From NCBI RefSeq assembly GCF_002162035.1, contig NZ_CP021138.1, forward strand, positions 1,984,001-2,048,000: a stretch of 64,000 nt of DNA, written 5' to 3'. This document shows positions 24,485 through 36,045 of this stretch, one piece after another (position 1 is the first letter of the stretch; each line of letters begins with the position of its first letter). The notes below the pieces were generated by a model that saw only the letters and a list, made by a program, of their open reading frames with translations, was not told where the DNA came from and did not search any database. Position numbers and translations under genes: made by a program. The DNA comes from Sulfuriferula sp. AH1 (GTDB taxonomy: Bacteria > Pseudomonadota > Gammaproteobacteria > Burkholderiales > Sulfuriferulaceae).

Positions 24485-24801
24485 AGAATTTTCCTTAAAA
24501 ATAAACGCGAAGCATAGCCAACGGGGGGTAGGCTATGCATATCAGCCATCCACTGCCGGCGCGGAAACATCGTCGCTAACCGGGTGGAGCTGCGCCTTCA
24601 GGAAAAACTGCTGAAACGCTATAAGGTCAGGGATCGATGGCGTGTTAAAAAACACGCGCCCAGTCAATCGTTCAACTTGACTGGAGAAGTCGCATTGTAC
24701 AGCAATATCACAATAAATCAAGCAAATGCTAATATTTTAATAAATCATACATATTTAACATGCTATAATTTCTGGTTTATCAGAACCGGAAACAATCAAA
24801 C
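24485..24801. other. 317-bp gene-free region between rhlE and typA
   Basis: The divergent intergenic region holds the rhlE leader (minus) and the typA promoter (plus). A perfect hairpin GCGTGTT-AAAA-AACACGC lies at 24640-24657. The half next to typA is strongly AT-rich. An ORF running through 24584-24865 overlaps the typA start in another frame and is not believed. Confidence 0.6.
24762..24770 (+). promoter_or_regulatory. Extended -10 promoter element of typA
   Basis: TGCTATAAT is a perfect extended -10 element (TG-N-TATAAT), about 31 nt before the ATG, downstream of an AT-rich tract. No good -35 hexamer is visible, which is normal for this promoter type. Confidence 0.7.
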
Positions 24802-26607
24802 ATGTCCCGCGCGCTCAGAAATATCGCCATTATCGCTCACGTTGACCATGGCAAAACCACTTTAGTGGATAAACTCCTTCAGCAATCAGGCACATTCGCC
24901 GCTCACCAGTCTGTAACCGAGCGCGTAATGGACAGCAATGATCTGGAAAAAGAACGCGGCATTACCATTACCGCCAAAAACACCGCTCTGGAATACAACG
25001 GCTACCATATCAATATCGTCGACACCCCGGGTCACGCCGACTTCGGTGGCGAAGTGGAACGCGTGCTGTCCATGGTTGACGGCGTATTGCTGCTGGTAGA
25101 CGCTGTAGACGGCCCCATGCCGCAGACCCGTTTCGTGACCCGCAAAGCATTGGCGCTGGGATTAAAGCCCATCGTCGTGGTCAACAAAGTTGACCGTCCC
25201 GGCGCACGCCCTGACTTCGTGGTCAACGCCACCTTCGACCTGTTCGACAAGCTTGGCGCAACTGAAGAGCAACTGGATTTCCCGGTTGTTTACGCATCTG
25301 CCTTAAACGGTTTCGCCATGCTGGACATGAGCGAAACCAGCGACAACATGAGCGCACTGTTTGAAACCGTGCTTAAACACGTACCAGCACCCGCCGGCGA
25401 TCCTGAAGCACCGTTACAGCTGCAGATTTCTGCACTGGATTACTCCAGCTTCGTCGGCCGTATCGGCGTCGGCCGCATCAGCAATGGCCGCATCAAGCCA
25501 GGCCAGACCGTAGTGGTCATGAATGGTCCGGAAGGCACGCCCAAAGCAGGCCGCATCAATCAGGTGCTAGGCTTCCAGGGACTTAACCGCGTTTTAGTGG
25601 ATGAAGCCGAAGCAGGCGATATCGTCCTGATCAACGGCATCGAAGAAATCGGCATTGGCGTCACCATTTGCGACAAGGAAAACCCACAGGCGCTGCCGAT
25701 GCTGAAAGTGGACGAGCCAACCTTGACCATGACATTCCAGGTCAACAGCTCACCGCTGGCCGGCACTGAAGGCAAATTCGTCACCAGCCGCCAGATCCGC
25801 GACCGCCTGAACAAGGAACTGCTCACCAACGTCGCACTGAAGGTAGAAGATACCGACGATGCCGACACCTTCCTGGTTTCCGGTCGCGGCGAATTGCACC
25901 TGACCATCCTACTCGAAAACATGCGCCGCGAAGGTTTCGAAATCGCCGTATCCAAGCCACGCGTCGTGTTCAAGGAAATCAATGGCGAGAAGTGTGAACC
26001 ATACGAAGCCCTCACCGTTGACGTTGAGGAAGTCAATCAGGGCGGCATCATGGAAGAGCTCGGCCGTCGCCGTGGCGACCTGCAAGACATGCAACCGGAC
26101 GGTCAGGGGCGCGTACGTCTGGAATACCGCATCCCTGCCCGCGGTCTGATCGGCTTCCAGTCGGAGTTCATGACCCTGACCCGCGGTACCGGCATCATGG
26201 CCCACGTATTTGACGATTACGGCCCGATGAAAGCCGATATGCCTAGCCGTCGCAATGGCGTGCTGATCTCCCAGGAGCAAGGCGAAGCCGTGGCTTACGC
26301 ATTATGGAAACTGGAAGATCGCGGCCGCATGTTCGTATCCCCGGGAGATAAACTGTACGAAGGCATTATCATCGGCATTCACAGCCGCGACAACGATCTG
26401 GTTGTGAACCCGATCAAAGGCAAGCAGCTTACCAACGTTCGCGCCTCCGGTACGGATGAAGCCGTGCGCCTGACTCCGGCAATGAAAATGACGCTGGAAT
26501 CGGCAGTGGAATTTATCGAAGACGACGAGCTGGTGGAAATCACCCCGCAGTCCATCCGTATTCGCAAACGTTATCTGACCGAAAACGAACGCAAGCGTAA
26601 TCGCTAA
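24802..26607 (+). CDS. typA: Ribosome-associated GTPase TypA/BipA
   Basis: This translational GTPase of the EF-G family supports 50S assembly and growth at low temperature or under stress. The 601 residues (E. coli 607) show [15 protein letters not shown] (G1), RGITITAKN (G2), [14 protein letters not shown] (G3), [12 protein letters not shown] (G4), then the beta-barrel and EF-G-like domains and the BipA-specific C-terminal domain. It is monocistronic, with its own extended -10 promoter and terminator. Confidence 0.97.
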   Translation: MSRALRNIAIIAHVDHGKTTLVDKLLQQSGTFAAHQSVTERVMDSNDLEKERGITITAKNTALEYNGYHINIVDTPGHADFGGEVERVLSMVDGVLLLVDAVDGPMPQTRFVTRKALALGLKPIVVVNKVDRPGARPDFVVNATFDLFDKLGATEEQLDFPVVYASALNGFAMLDMSETSDNMSALFETVLKHVPAPAGDPEAPLQLQISALDYSSFVGRIGVGRISNGRIKPGQTVVVMNGPEGTPKAGRINQVLGFQGLNRVLVDEAEAGDIVLINGIEEIGIGVTICDKENPQALPMLKVDEPTLTMTFQVNSSPLAGTEGKFVTSRQIRDRLNKELLTNVALKVEDTDDADTFLVSGRGELHLTILLENMRREGFEIAVSKPRVVFKEINGEKCEPYEALTVDVEEVNQGGIMEELGRRRGDLQDMQPDGQGRVRLEYRIPARGLIGFQSEFMTLTRGTGIMAHVFDDYGPMKADMPSRRNGVLISQEQGEAVAYALWKLEDRGRMFVSPGDKLYEGIIIGIHSRDNDLVVNPIKGKQLTNVRASGTDEAVRLTPAMKMTLESAVEFIEDDELVEITPQSIRIRKRYLTENERKRNR

Positions 26608-26632
26608 AAATCGGTTAACACGACAGCTTGAC

Positions 26633-26665
26633 AAGGTGGAATCGCGCGAGCGGCTCCACCTTTTG
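26633..26665 (+). terminator. Intrinsic terminator after typA
   Basis: AAGGTGGA pairs with TCCACCTT across a 14-nt loop, followed by a TTTTGCTTTTT tract. Confidence 0.8.
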
Positions 26666-26759
26666 CTTTTTCTAGGAAGTACCTGCTAAGCCTTTATTTT
26701 ATCGCTGTTTCGTGATATTTTATTCAAGATTTTTTAACCATAACTAATGGAGTAATACC

Positions 26760-27185
26760 ATGGCTGTTGAACGTACCCTGTCGATTATCAAACCTGACGC
26801 AGTTGCCAAGAATGTGATTGGCAAAATCTACCAGCGTTTCGAAGATGCCGGCCTGAAAATTGTTGCCGCACGCATGGTGCAGCTGTCTCGCGCCGATGCC
26901 GAAGGTTTTTACGCAGTACACAGCGCCCGTCCTTTCTTCAAGGATCTGGTTGATTTCATGATTTCCGGCCCGGTCATGGTACAAGTGCTGGAAGGCGAAA
27001 ACGCCATGCAGAAAAATCGCGACCTGATGGGCGCTACCGATCCAAAGAAAGCTGATGCAGGCACCATTCGCGCCGACTTTGCCGACAGTATCGATGCCAA
27101 TGCAGTACACGGCTCCGACTCCACCGAGAATGCAGCGATCGAAATCGCCTATTTTTTTCCGGCAATGAACGTTTACGCACGCTAA
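26760..27185 (+). CDS. ndk: Nucleoside diphosphate kinase
   Basis: Ndk passes the gamma-phosphate of ATP to NDPs through a phosphohistidine. The 141 residues begin [15 protein letters not shown] and contain NAVHGSDS, whose His is the catalytic residue. GGAG precedes the ATG by 7 nt. It opens the conserved run ndk-rlmN-pilF-rodZ-ispG-hisS-yfgM-bamB-der. Confidence 0.97.
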   Translation: MAVERTLSIIKPDAVAKNVIGKIYQRFEDAGLKIVAARMVQLSRADAEGFYAVHSARPFFKDLVDFMISGPVMVQVLEGENAMQKNRDLMGATDPKKADAGTIRADFADSIDANAVHGSDSTENAAIEIAYFFPAMNVYAR

Positions 27186-27218
27186 GCAATCCAATACGGT
27201 TTTGACCCCATAACGTTC

Positions 27219-28301
27219 ATGCCCATCAATTTACTCGATTATGACCTGGCAGGATTAACCGCCTACTTTGCTGAACTGGGCGAAAAACCGTTTCGTGCCA
27301 AGCAGGTAATACGCTGGATGCATCATTTCGGTGTAGCCGATTTCGAGCAGATGAGCGATCTCGCCAAATCGCTACGCGAAAAACTGTCGCTTATCGCCAC
27401 CGTCACGCCACCGCAAATGATGGCAGAACAATCATCGAGCGACGGTACCCGCAAATGGCTGCTGGACGTCGGCAGCATGAACGGCGTTGAAACCGTATTC
27501 ATTCCTGACGATACGCGCGGCACGCTGTGCGTATCGTCCCAGGTTGGCTGTGCACTGGAATGCACGTTCTGCTCTACCGGCCGCCAGGGATTCAACCGCA
27601 ATTTAAGTGTAGCCGAAATTATCGGCCAGCTTTGGTGGGCAAATCGCGCCTTGGGGCGCGACCCCAAAGGCGAGCGCATCATCACCAATGTGGTCATGAT
27701 GGGCATGGGCGAACCGCTTGCCAATTACACCAATGTCGTCACCGCGCTCAATCTCATGCTGAACGATAATGCTTACGGTCTTTCGCGGCGACGCGTCACA
27801 GTCAGCACATCGGGTCTGGTACCGGCGATGGACAGATTGCGTGAGGATTGCCCCGTCGCTTTGGCGGTATCATTGCATGCACCCAACGACACTTTGCGCG
27901 ATGAAATCGTGCCTATCAATCAGAAATACCCGCTGGCGGAGCTCATGGCAGCTTGCCAACGCTATCTGGAAAAGGCGCCACGAGATTTTGTAACCTTTGA
28001 GTACGTCATGCTCGACGGCATCAATGATCAGCCCGAGCATGCCCGCCAACTCGTCGCACTGGTCCGCGATGTACCTTGCAAATTCAATCTGATTCCGTTT
28101 AATCCGTTTCCGAATTCCGGTTACCTTTGTTCCAAACCCGATGCTATCCGGCGTTTTCGCGATATTCTGATGCAGGCCGGACACGTCGTCACCACCCGCA
28201 AAACGCGCGGGGAAGATATTGACGCTGCCTGTGGCCAGTTGGCCGGGCAAGTCCAAGACAAAACCAAACGTACACTACGTCGCATCGAGGTGGTTCAATG
28301 A
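27219..28301 (+). CDS. rlmN: Dual-specificity 23S rRNA/tRNA methyltransferase RlmN
   Basis: This radical-SAM enzyme makes 2-methyladenosine at A2503 of 23S rRNA and A37 of some tRNAs. The 360 residues contain the cluster motif CALECTFC (C-x3-C-x2-C), GMGEPLANY, and [15 protein letters not shown] near the end with the methyl-carrying Cys. It lies 33 nt after ndk and overlaps the pilF start by four bases. Confidence 0.97.
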   Translation: MPINLLDYDLAGLTAYFAELGEKPFRAKQVIRWMHHFGVADFEQMSDLAKSLREKLSLIATVTPPQMMAEQSSSDGTRKWLLDVGSMNGVETVFIPDDTRGTLCVSSQVGCALECTFCSTGRQGFNRNLSVAEIIGQLWWANRALGRDPKGERIITNVVMMGMGEPLANYTNVVTALNLMLNDNAYGLSRRRVTVSTSGLVPAMDRLREDCPVALAVSLHAPNDTLRDEIVPINQKYPLAELMAACQRYLEKAPRDFVTFEYVMLDGINDQPEHARQLVALVRDVPCKFNLIPFNPFPNSGYLCSKPDAIRRFRDILMQAGHVVTTRKTRGEDIDAACGQLAGQVQDKTKRTLRRIEVVQ

Positions 28302-29077
28302 CTAAACATCAGCTTTTGCTCGCGTTTTTAATCAGTGTCATCCCATTAGGCGCAAATCCGGCTTTTGCCGAATCAAGCCAACCCACCTCGATTGCCAATC
28401 AAACTCGTGAGGAAAATCGCGCTCGCATCCATACCGAGTTAGGTGCCGCTTACTTCAGCCGCGGACAATACCAGGTCGCACTGGAAGAGTTGCACGACGC
28501 CCTGTCTTCGGATAACAATTATGCGCCAGCTTATGGTGTCATGGGCCTGGTCTACATGGAGTTGCATGAAGACAAATCCGCCGAAAACAATTTCCGCCGG
28601 GCAATGGATTTGGCGCCAGGCGAATCCGAGATTCATAACAATTACGGCTGGTTCCTCTGTACCCGCCATCGCTATGATGAGGCGATGGATCAGTTCAACA
28701 TCGCGCTCGGCAATCCGCTCTACCCATCACCCGAACGCGCGCTCACCAACGCAGGTATTTGTTCGTTACAAGCCAACAAACCCGAAGTAGCTCAAGGCTA
28801 TCTGGAGAGATCGCTCAAATTCCAGCCTAACCAGGCCCAGGCACTTACCAAACTGGCGCAGATTTATTATCAGCAAGGCCGGCTGTTTGAGGCCCGTACA
28901 TTGATTGAACGCTTCTTCGAAAACAACCAGCCAACAGCCGAAGCATTATGGCTGGGTGTACGCCTGGCCCGCAAACAGAATAACAAGGATGCCGAAGGCA
29001 GCTACGGCTTGCAGTTGCGCCGCCTGTTCGCCGACGCGCCGGAAACTCAGCTTCTATTGCAAGGGAAATACGACTAA
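28298..29077 (+). CDS. pilF: Type IV pilus biogenesis/stability TPR protein PilF (PilW)
   Basis: The 259-residue protein has a signal peptide (residues 1-25, ending PAFA) followed by tetratricopeptide repeats ([53 protein letters not shown]). PilF helps the PilQ secretin assemble. Most PilF proteins are lipoproteins, but I see no clear lipobox Cys, so this one may be periplasmic. Position between rlmN and rodZ is the usual one. Confidence 0.88.
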   Translation: MTKHQLLLAFLISVIPLGANPAFAESSQPTSIANQTREENRARIHTELGAAYFSRGQYQVALEELHDALSSDNNYAPAYGVMGLVYMELHEDKSAENNFRRAMDLAPGESEIHNNYGWFLCTRHRYDEAMDQFNIALGNPLYPSPERALTNAGICSLQANKPEVAQGYLERSLKFQPNQAQALTKLAQIYYQQGRLFEARTLIERFFENNQPTAEALWLGVRLARKQNNKDAEGSYGLQLRRLFADAPETQLLLQGKYD

Positions 29078-29895
29078 TGGAAATGACGGATAACAAGGAA
29101 ACAACCCTATCCGTCGGTACGCGCTTGCGTACAGCGCGGCAAGCTGCGGGAATGAGCATTAATGACGTATCACAGCACATCAAACTCACCCCAAAACAAA
29201 TTGCAACCATAGAAAACGATGGTTTCGAAGAACTGGGGCTGGTATTCAGCCGCGGTTTTGTCCGCAACTACGCACGCCTGGTCGGGCTTGATGCGAATGC
29301 CCTGGTGGCCGAGATGTCCAGCACCCTGCATAGCAAGACAGAATCACTGAGCATACACGACGAGCACATCCCGCTTACCAGCGGCTTATCGAAATACTGG
29401 CTGATCATGACAGCCATCGCTCTCACTCTGGTAATCGGCGTACCACTCTTGGTATACCACTGGCTCTCGGGGGATGACAACCCGCCCAAAATCGCCGCTG
29501 CCGTAGCATCCGTCGTTCAGGCAAAGCCTGCGGCAAAACCGGCGACCCCTGCGTTACCTGCCAAAACTGCTGCGCCACAACCGGTACAGCCAGTGCCGGA
29601 ACCGGTTGCAACCGCTCAGCCGGATGCCGCCGCCAGCACCCCAACCGACAATCAGGCGATGGGGCGCGTACAATTCCAGTTCGACCAAGATTCCTGGGTT
29701 GAAATCCGCGACAGCAAGCAGCATACCGTGATTTCCCATTTATACCGTGCTGGCGAAACCGCCGAAGTATCAGGCTCGCCACCACTTTCGCTGGTCATCG
29801 GCAATGCGCCGCACGTCACCCTCAAATACAACGACCAGAAAGTGGATCTGACAGCACACACGGCAGCAACCGTTGCCAGACTCACCTTAGAATAG
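29077..29895 (+). CDS. rodZ: Cytoskeletal protein RodZ
   Basis: RodZ links MreB filaments to the elongasome and sets rod shape. The 272 residues comprise a cytoplasmic helix-turn-helix domain (about 10-85, [19 protein letters not shown]), one membrane segment (about 107-130), a Pro/Ala-rich periplasmic linker and a C-terminal beta domain (DUF4115, about 190-272, [15 protein letters not shown]). The start codon shares a base with the pilF stop (TAATG). Confidence 0.93.
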   Translation: MEMTDNKETTLSVGTRLRTARQAAGMSINDVSQHIKLTPKQIATIENDGFEELGLVFSRGFVRNYARLVGLDANALVAEMSSTLHSKTESLSIHDEHIPLTSGLSKYWLIMTAIALTLVIGVPLLVYHWLSGDDNPPKIAAAVASVVQAKPAAKPATPALPAKTAAPQPVQPVPEPVATAQPDAAASTPTDNQAMGRVQFQFDQDSWVEIRDSKQHTVISHLYRAGETAEVSGSPPLSLVIGNAPHVTLKYNDQKVDLTAHTAATVARLTLE

Positions 29896-29903
29896 AGTGC
29901 ACC

Positions 29904-31175
29904 ATGTTTAATATTCAACTTCCCCGCCACAGCACACGCAAAGTCTGGATAGGCGACATTGCAGTAGGCGGAGATGCGCCGATTGCAGTGCAATCCATGA
30001 CCAACACCGACACTGCCGATATCGCCGGAACGGCAGAACAGACCTATGCCCTCTGGCGCACAGGATCGGAAATGGTACGCATCACGGTCAATACCATGGA
30101 AGCTGCCGAGGCCGTGCCGCATATCCGCGACGCCCTGGCCAAGCGTGGCTGCAATGTGCCATTGATCGGCGATTTCCACTTCAACGGACACAGGCTGCTC
30201 ACCAGTGTGCCTGCATGCGCAGAAGCGCTGGCCAAATACCGTATCAACCCCGGCAACGTCGGCAAAGGCAGCAAACGTGACGAGCAATACGCCGCGATGA
30301 TAGAAACAGCCTGCCGTTACGACAAACCCGTGCGCATCGGCGTCAACTGGGGCAGCCTGGACCAGGCGCATCTGGCGCGCATGATGGATGAAAATGCCCG
30401 GCTGGCCGAGCCGCGCGAGCCGGAATGGGTGATGCGCGAAGCACTGATTACATCTGCGCTGGAATCGGCACGCAAAGCCGAAGAAATCGGACTGGGCCGC
30501 GACAAGATCATCCTGTCATGCAAACTCTCCGGTGTGCAGGACCTGATCAGCACCTATCAGGAACTGGCATCGCGTTGCGATTACCCGCTGCATTTAGGCC
30601 TGACTGAAGCCGGCATGGGTTCGAAAGGCATCGTCGCTTCGACCGCTGCACTGTCGGTTTTGCTGCAGCAAGGCATCGGCGACACCATCCGCATTTCCCT
30701 CACACCCGAACCGGGCGGCGACCGCACCCAGGAAGTGGTTGTGGCACAAGAAATATTGCAAACCATGGGCTTGCGCTCATTCACCCCGATGGTAGTCGCC
30801 TGCCCCGGCTGCGGGCGCACCACCAGCACCGTATTCCAGCATCTGGCCCAGGACATCCAGCGTTACCTGCGCGACCAGATGCCGAGCTGGCGTAATCGTT
30901 ATCCCGGCGTGGAAAACATGCACGTTGCGGTCATGGGTTGCGTCGTCAACGGCCCTGGCGAATCGAAGCATGCCAATATCGGCATCAGCTTGCCCGGTAC
31001 CGGCGAAGTCCCGGTTGCACCCGTGTATGTGGATGGCGAAAAAACCGTCACGCTCAAAGGCGAACGTATAGCCGAGGAATTCCAGGCCATTGTCGAGAAT
31101 TATGTACAAAGTCATTATGGTGAGGCCCAAGCGGTAGCTCGCAGCAAGACCATAACCATACACCCAGCTTCTTAA
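29904..31175 (+). CDS. ispG: 4-hydroxy-3-methylbut-2-en-1-yl diphosphate synthase
   Basis: IspG is the [4Fe-4S] enzyme of the MEP isoprenoid pathway converting MEcPP to HMBPP. The 423-residue length is the betaproteobacterial type with an insert compared with E. coli (372). Motifs: [43 protein letters not shown] and GCVVNGPGE, the last two supplying cluster Cys residues. Confidence 0.97.
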   Translation: MFNIQLPRHSTRKVWIGDIAVGGDAPIAVQSMTNTDTADIAGTAEQTYALWRTGSEMVRITVNTMEAAEAVPHIRDALAKRGCNVPLIGDFHFNGHRLLTSVPACAEALAKYRINPGNVGKGSKRDEQYAAMIETACRYDKPVRIGVNWGSLDQAHLARMMDENARLAEPREPEWVMREALITSALESARKAEEIGLGRDKIILSCKLSGVQDLISTYQELASRCDYPLHLGLTEAGMGSKGIVASTAALSVLLQQGIGDTIRISLTPEPGGDRTQEVVVAQEILQTMGLRSFTPMVVACPGCGRTTSTVFQHLAQDIQRYLRDQMPSWRNRYPGVENMHVAVMGCVVNGPGESKHANIGISLPGTGEVPVAPVYVDGEKTVTLKGERIAEEFQAIVENYVQSHYGEAQAVARSKTITIHPAS

Positions 31176-31180
31176 AATTT

Positions 31181-32446
31181 ATGAGCAACCCCATACAAGC
31201 CATACGCGGGATGAACGACATCCTGCCAGAACAGACGCCACGCTGGCAACAGTTCGAATCCATTGTCCACGACTGGCTGAACGCTTACGGCTACCGGGAA
31301 ATCCGCACGCCCATCGTCGAACAGACCAGCCTGTTCAAACGCGCCATCGGCGAAATCACCGATATCGTGGAAAAGGAAATGTACTCGTTCGAGGATGCGC
31401 TCAACGGCGAACAGTTATCGCTGCGTCCAGAAGGCACAGCGGCATGCGTGCGCGCGGTCATCCAGCACAACCTGCTCTACAATACACCACAACGGCTATG
31501 GTACGCAGGCCCGATGTTCCGTCACGAACGCCCGCAAAAAGGCCGTTACCGCCAGTTCCATCAAATCGGCGTCGAATCCCTGGGCTACGCCGATCCTGAC
31601 ATGGATGCCGAGCATATCATCATGACGGCCGACCTGTGGCGACGTCTTGGCCTGTCCGGCATCACGCTGGAAATCAATACGCTGGGCGATGCGGCAGCGC
31701 GTGCCCGCCATCGCACCCGTCTTATCAGCTATCTGGAAGCGCACAGCGACCAGCTTGACGACGATGCCAAACGCCGCTTGCACAGTAACCCGTTACGCAT
31801 ACTCGATACCAAAAACCCGGCCATGCAGGCATTGGTTGACGCTGCCCCGAGACTTTACGATGATCTGGATGAGGCGGCACTGGTCCATTTCGAAGCTGTG
31901 CAATCCATTCTGCGGGCAAATAATATCGAATACCGCATCAATCCCCGTCTGGTGCGCGGCCTCGACTATTACAATTACACCGTATTCGAATGGATTACCG
32001 ACCAGCTCGGCACCCAGGGTACCGTCTGCGCAGGCGGTCGCTACGACAGCCTGATCGAACAAATCGGCGGCAAGCCCGCGCCAGCATGCGGCTACGCCAT
32101 GGGCATAGAGCGCCTGCTCGCGCTGATCGAGGTCGCCGGCATCGCGCTCACCGGAAATACAGCAGACGCTTACATCGTGCATCAAGGCGAAGCAGCCACT
32201 GCCTTTGCCTGGCAAGTCGCAAGCGAATTGCGTCAGGCCGGACTGAATGTAATTTTGCATTGCGGCGGCGGCAGTTTTAAGTCGCAAATGAAAAAAGCCG
32301 ATGCCAGCGGTGCTGCATTTGCCTGTATCATTGGCGACGACGAGGCCGCGCTAGGGCAAATCACTTTGAAATCCCTGCGTGCTGCCATGGAACAAACGAG
32401 CTGCGCCACAGAACAAGCCATCAGCTTATTAAAATCAAGGAATTAG
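31181..32446 (+). CDS. hisS: Histidyl-tRNA synthetase
   Basis: This is a class II aminoacyl-tRNA synthetase of 421 residues (E. coli 424). Motifs: [51 protein letters not shown] (motif 2), [15 protein letters not shown] (histidine A), and [13 protein letters not shown]. The cognate tRNA-His also lies in this window. The start is 5 nt after ispG. Confidence 0.97.
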   Translation: MSNPIQAIRGMNDILPEQTPRWQQFESIVHDWLNAYGYREIRTPIVEQTSLFKRAIGEITDIVEKEMYSFEDALNGEQLSLRPEGTAACVRAVIQHNLLYNTPQRLWYAGPMFRHERPQKGRYRQFHQIGVESLGYADPDMDAEHIIMTADLWRRLGLSGITLEINTLGDAAARARHRTRLISYLEAHSDQLDDDAKRRLHSNPLRILDTKNPAMQALVDAAPRLYDDLDEAALVHFEAVQSILRANNIEYRINPRLVRGLDYYNYTVFEWITDQLGTQGTVCAGGRYDSLIEQIGGKPAPACGYAMGIERLLALIEVAGIALTGNTADAYIVHQGEAATAFAWQVASELRQAGLNVILHCGGGSFKSQMKKADASGAAFACIIGDDEAALGQITLKSLRAAMEQTSCATEQAISLLKSRN

Positions 32447-32447
32447 C

Positions 32448-33088
32448 ATGTCTTTAGATCTGGAAGAACAAGAAAAACTCGACACGTTAAAAGAATACTG
32501 GAGCCGCTACGGCAATCTGGTCGTGAGCGCACTTGCCGCAGCAGCGATTGCCTATGCCGGGGTACAATGGTGGCAACATAATCAGCAGCAAAAGTCTGCT
32601 GAAGCCTCTGCCTTGTTTACCGCATTGCAAAACGCACAAAAAACCAATCAGACCAAAATCGTTACCGACACGGCCAAGACGCTCACCGAACAGTATGCTG
32701 GCACCGCTTACGCCGCGCGCGGGCATTAATAGCCGCCGCCAGCAACCTGCAATCGGATGACACCAAGACCGCCAAAGCCGAATTGCAATGGGTATTGGAT
32801 AACAGCAAGGAAGAAGGCATGAAAGCGCTTGCCGCATTGCATCTGGCAGGCGTACTGCTGGACGAAAACAACCCGGCTGCAGCATTGGCCTTGCTTGACG
32901 CACCGCATGAAGAAGCCTTTGCCGACTTGTTCAGCGACCGCAAAGGCGATGCGCTGGTCATGCAAAACAAGCGCGACGAAGCACGCGCCGCTTACAAGAT
33001 TGCGCTGGAAAAATTGCCCGAAAACAGTCCTTATCGCAAAGTTGTCGAGATCAAACTCAATGCCATCGCCGGAGTCGCTGCCAAATGA
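32448..33088 (+). pseudogene. yfgM: YfgM (SecYEG ancillary subunit), frameshifted
   Basis: YfgM is a single-span inner-membrane protein whose periplasmic TPR domain works with PpiD at the SecYEG translocon. The N-terminal part (LEEQEKLDTLKEYWSRYGN, then a membrane segment to about residue 45) is in frame until AYAARG. It then stops at 32727-32729. The rest continues one frame over as ALIAAASNLQSDD...WVLDNSKEEGMKALAALHLAGVLLDE to 33088. Loss of one G in the GGG at 32721-32723 accounts for the shift. The C-terminal frame keeps normal codon use and overlaps the bamB start by four bases as in an intact operon, so the break is recent or is a sequencing error at a homopolymer. Confidence 0.85.
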
Positions 33089-34251
33089 ATTTCCGCCTAA
33101 GTGTACTACTATTAGCCCTCGTCACCAGCCTGAGCGGTTGTGCCGGGATTACCAGAAATCTCAATCCAATGAACTGGTTCGGCAGCAGTTCGACGGTTGA
33201 AAAGCCGGCACCACTAGTCGACTTCAAGCCCGGCGTTACCGTCAAAACCGGCTGGCAGGCCAGTGTAGGCGCCAGTCAGAATATAGCCTTTGCACCTGCC
33301 ATCGTACTGGATGCCATCTATAGTGCCAGTGCCAAGGGCCAGCTGGTCAAACTGAATCCGGCTACCGGCAAGGTCGAGTGGCAAACGACAGTCGGCACAG
33401 CGCTTTCGGCAGGTGTGGGCGCCAGCATAGACAGCGAATATGTAGGCACGCCCAAAGGCGAAGTCATTGCATTCGATGACAATGGCAAAAAGCGCTGGGC
33501 CACGCAGCTATCCAGCGAAGTATTAGGCGTTCCCAAAGCGGCTGAAGGCATCGTCGTGGTGCGCACCGAAGATGGCCGCATTTATGGGCTGAGCGCCGAT
33601 GACGGCAAACAGAAATGGATGTACCAGCGCGTGCTCCCTGCACTGATCCTGCGCAGTCAGGCCAGCCTGCTGATTACCAAAGGCGCCATATTTGCCGGCT
33701 ATCCCGGCGGCAAACTGATCGCCCTGTCTCTTGATACCGGCAATGTCGGCTGGGAAGTCAATGTGGCCCAGCCGCGCGGCGCATCGGAAATCGAACGCGT
33801 CAGCGACGTGACCAGCATGCCCGTCATCGACGATCAGCGGATCTGTGCCGTTGCCTATCAGGGACGCGTTGCCTGTTTCGAGATTCGTACCGGCACCCTG
33901 ATCTGGGCAAAAGACATCTCCAGCACTGCCGGCCTGACCATGGACAACAACAACCTCTATATCAGCGATGACAAAGGTGCCGTAGTCGCACTGGATAAAA
34001 CCACAGGCGCCAGTGTATGGCGGCAAGACCAGTTGCGCGCGCGTCGCCTTACCGCTCCGCGTCGCGTCGGTGATTATCTGGCAGTAGGCGATCTGGAAGG
34101 CTATGTCCATGTGCTGTCGCTGGATGACGGCCACTTCGTCGGCCGCGCGGCAACGGACGGTTCCGCCATTATCAGCCAGCCGCAGGAACGCAACGACAAC
34201 CTGATTGTTCAAACTGCGAAAGGCGGCGTTTACACGCTGACCGTACGTTAA
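33085..34251 (+). CDS. bamB: Outer-membrane assembly lipoprotein BamB
   Basis: BamB is a beta-propeller subunit of the BAM complex that inserts outer-membrane proteins. The 388 residues (E. coli 392) begin with a lipoprotein signal ending LSGC (Cys about residue 19). WD/PQQ-like blades follow (KVEWQTTVGTALSAG, KKRWATQLSSEVLG, TLIWAKDISS). It is coupled to yfgM by a 4-bp overlap, so the yfgM frameshift might lower its translation. A terminator follows. Confidence 0.95.
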   Translation: MNFRLSVLLLALVTSLSGCAGITRNLNPMNWFGSSSTVEKPAPLVDFKPGVTVKTGWQASVGASQNIAFAPAIVLDAIYSASAKGQLVKLNPATGKVEWQTTVGTALSAGVGASIDSEYVGTPKGEVIAFDDNGKKRWATQLSSEVLGVPKAAEGIVVVRTEDGRIYGLSADDGKQKWMYQRVLPALILRSQASLLITKGAIFAGYPGGKLIALSLDTGNVGWEVNVAQPRGASEIERVSDVTSMPVIDDQRICAVAYQGRVACFEIRTGTLIWAKDISSTAGLTMDNNNLYISDDKGAVVALDKTTGASVWRQDQLRARRLTAPRRVGDYLAVGDLEGYVHVLSLDDGHFVGRAATDGSAIISQPQERNDNLIVQTAKGGVYTLTVR

Positions 34252-34275
34252 GTCACCGACAGCAGTACCGCCATC

Positions 34276-34306
34276 AGCAGGATATGATACTCATATCCTG
34301 CTTTTC
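34276..34306 (+). terminator. Intrinsic terminator after bamB
   Basis: The 12-bp stem AGCAGGATATGA / TCATATCCTGCT has a 3-nt TAC loop and is followed by TTTCTATTT. Confidence 0.85.
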
Positions 34307-34332
34307 TATTTAGCATTTAAGGTTCACCCAAC

Positions 34333-35745
34333 ATGAAACCCACTATCGTACTGGTCGGTCGCCCCAACGTCGGAAAATCCACTTTATTCAATCGCCTGAC
34401 CAAGACGCGCGATGCCATCGTTGCCGATATTCCCGGGCTCACCCGCGACCGTCACTACGGCCACGGCAAGATCGGCAGCAAGCCTTATCTGGTCGTCGAT
34501 ACCGGCGGTTTCGAACCGATCGCCAAAGACGGCATCATGCACGAAATGGCGCGACAGACTCTGCAGGCGATCGACGAAGCCGATGTGATCCTGTTCATGG
34601 TCGATGTCCGTACCGGCTGTACGGCACAGGACAAAGTCATCGCCGATCGGCTGCGCATGAGCGGACGTCCCGTGCATCTGGTCGTCAACAAAACCGAAGG
34701 CATGCGCCGCGAAGTCGTGACCGCCGAATTCCATGAACTGGCGCTGGGCGAGCCGATGGCCATTTCCGCCAGTCACGGCGAAGGTGTGCCGGAACTGGTC
34801 GAGATCGCGCTGGAACACATACCGGAGGCGACCGAAGAAACCGAAGACGACCATCCCAAGATCGCGTTGATCGGCCGCCCCAACGTCGGCAAATCGACGC
34901 TCGTAAACAGCTTTCTGGGCGAGGAACGGGTGATCGCATTCGACCAGCCCGGCACCACGCGCGACAGCATCTACATCGACTTCGAACGCAACCACAAAAA
35001 ATACACCCTGATCGATACCGCTGGCGTACGCCGTCGCGGCAAGGTATTCGAAGCCATCGAGAAATTCTCGGTGATCAAGACCCTGCAAGCGATCGAAGAT
35101 GCGAATGTGGTAGTACTGGTACTGGACGCGCAGACCGACATTTCCGAACAGGATGCGCATCTGGCCGGATTCGTACTGGAAGCCGGACGTGCGCTGGTGG
35201 TTGCGGTCAACAAATGGGATGGCCTGAGCGATTATCAGCGCGACTGCGTGAAACGCGAGATCTCGCGCAAACTGCAATTCCTTGAATTTGCCAAATTCCA
35301 TTACATTTCCGCACTTAAAGGCACCGGACTCAATCCGTTACTGGTTTCAGTGGATGCCGCCTATACCGCCGCAATGGCCAAGCTGTCCACGCCACAACTG
35401 ACCCGCATCCTGATGGATGCAGTCGCCGCCCACCAGCCGCCGAAAACAGGGCCATTCCGTCCCAAGCCGCGCTATGCCCACCAAGGCGGCATGAACCCGC
35501 CGCTCATCGTCGTGCATGGCAGTGCGCTGGACAAGATCAGCGACAGCTATAAGCGCTATCTGGAAAAAACCTTTATCCAGGCTTTCAAACTACAAGGCAC
35601 GCCGCTCAGGGTGCAGTTCAACGTCGGCAAAAATCCGTTCGCTGACAGAAAACCCGCGCCGCTCACCCCTGCCGAAGCCAAAGCAGCTCATCGCAAGCGT
35701 CGTCAGGGCCGCAAAATGTACGGCAAACAGCGCAAGAAGGATTAA
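34333..35745 (+). CDS. der: Ribosome-biogenesis GTPase Der (EngA)
   Basis: Der is a double GTPase needed for 50S subunit maturation. Two G domains are evident: [12 protein letters not shown]...DTGGF...NKTEG in residues 1-160, and [12 protein letters not shown]...DTAGV...NKWDG from about 178. A KH-like domain and a basic tail ([16 protein letters not shown]) follow. It has 470 residues (E. coli 490). It closes the conserved block, separated from bamB by a terminator. Confidence 0.97.
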   Translation: MKPTIVLVGRPNVGKSTLFNRLTKTRDAIVADIPGLTRDRHYGHGKIGSKPYLVVDTGGFEPIAKDGIMHEMARQTLQAIDEADVILFMVDVRTGCTAQDKVIADRLRMSGRPVHLVVNKTEGMRREVVTAEFHELALGEPMAISASHGEGVPELVEIALEHIPEATEETEDDHPKIALIGRPNVGKSTLVNSFLGEERVIAFDQPGTTRDSIYIDFERNHKKYTLIDTAGVRRRGKVFEAIEKFSVIKTLQAIEDANVVVLVLDAQTDISEQDAHLAGFVLEAGRALVVAVNKWDGLSDYQRDCVKREISRKLQFLEFAKFHYISALKGTGLNPLLVSVDAAYTAAMAKLSTPQLTRILMDAVAAHQPPKTGPFRPKPRYAHQGGMNPPLIVVHGSALDKISDSYKRYLEKTFIQAFKLQGTPLRVQFNVGKNPFADRKPAPLTPAEAKAAHRKRRQGRKMYGKQRKKD

Positions 35746-36045
35746 ACGGCTTACGGTTGCTGGCAAAGTCCATACTGCCGGCAATACGCCACACCGGCTA
35801 TTCGATTCATCTCCCTGAGCTCCCACTCGCACAATACCCTCAATTCAGTTCAGTGCCGCCATCGCCACAGCTGTGCGTTGCAGTCCCGGATCACCGTGTC
35901 CCCACTAGCTTCCCGGTTATCCATACCATATCATTCCACTTGCCGCGATCTGTCGCCAGAATTGAAAATTCTGTTAGGCTTGAGCGAATCGCGCCTAACC
36001 GCTTCATGTCGTTCAAAGCTGCATTCATTGCGAAAGAATCCGAAT
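35746..36045 (+). other. 300-bp gene-free region before the DUF1614 gene
   Basis: An open frame extends upstream of the DUF1614 start to 35878, but its composition is unlike protein. There is a perfect dyad CAGAATT-GAA-AATTCTG at 35957-35973, about 73 bp before the next start codon, and an imperfect hairpin near 35757-35785 without a T-run. No gene or RNA is recognised. Confidence 0.5.

Noticed and set aside
24584-24865. 93-codon frame across the typA start
   Set aside because: It runs through the AT-rich promoter and out of frame into typA; no homology or ribosome site.
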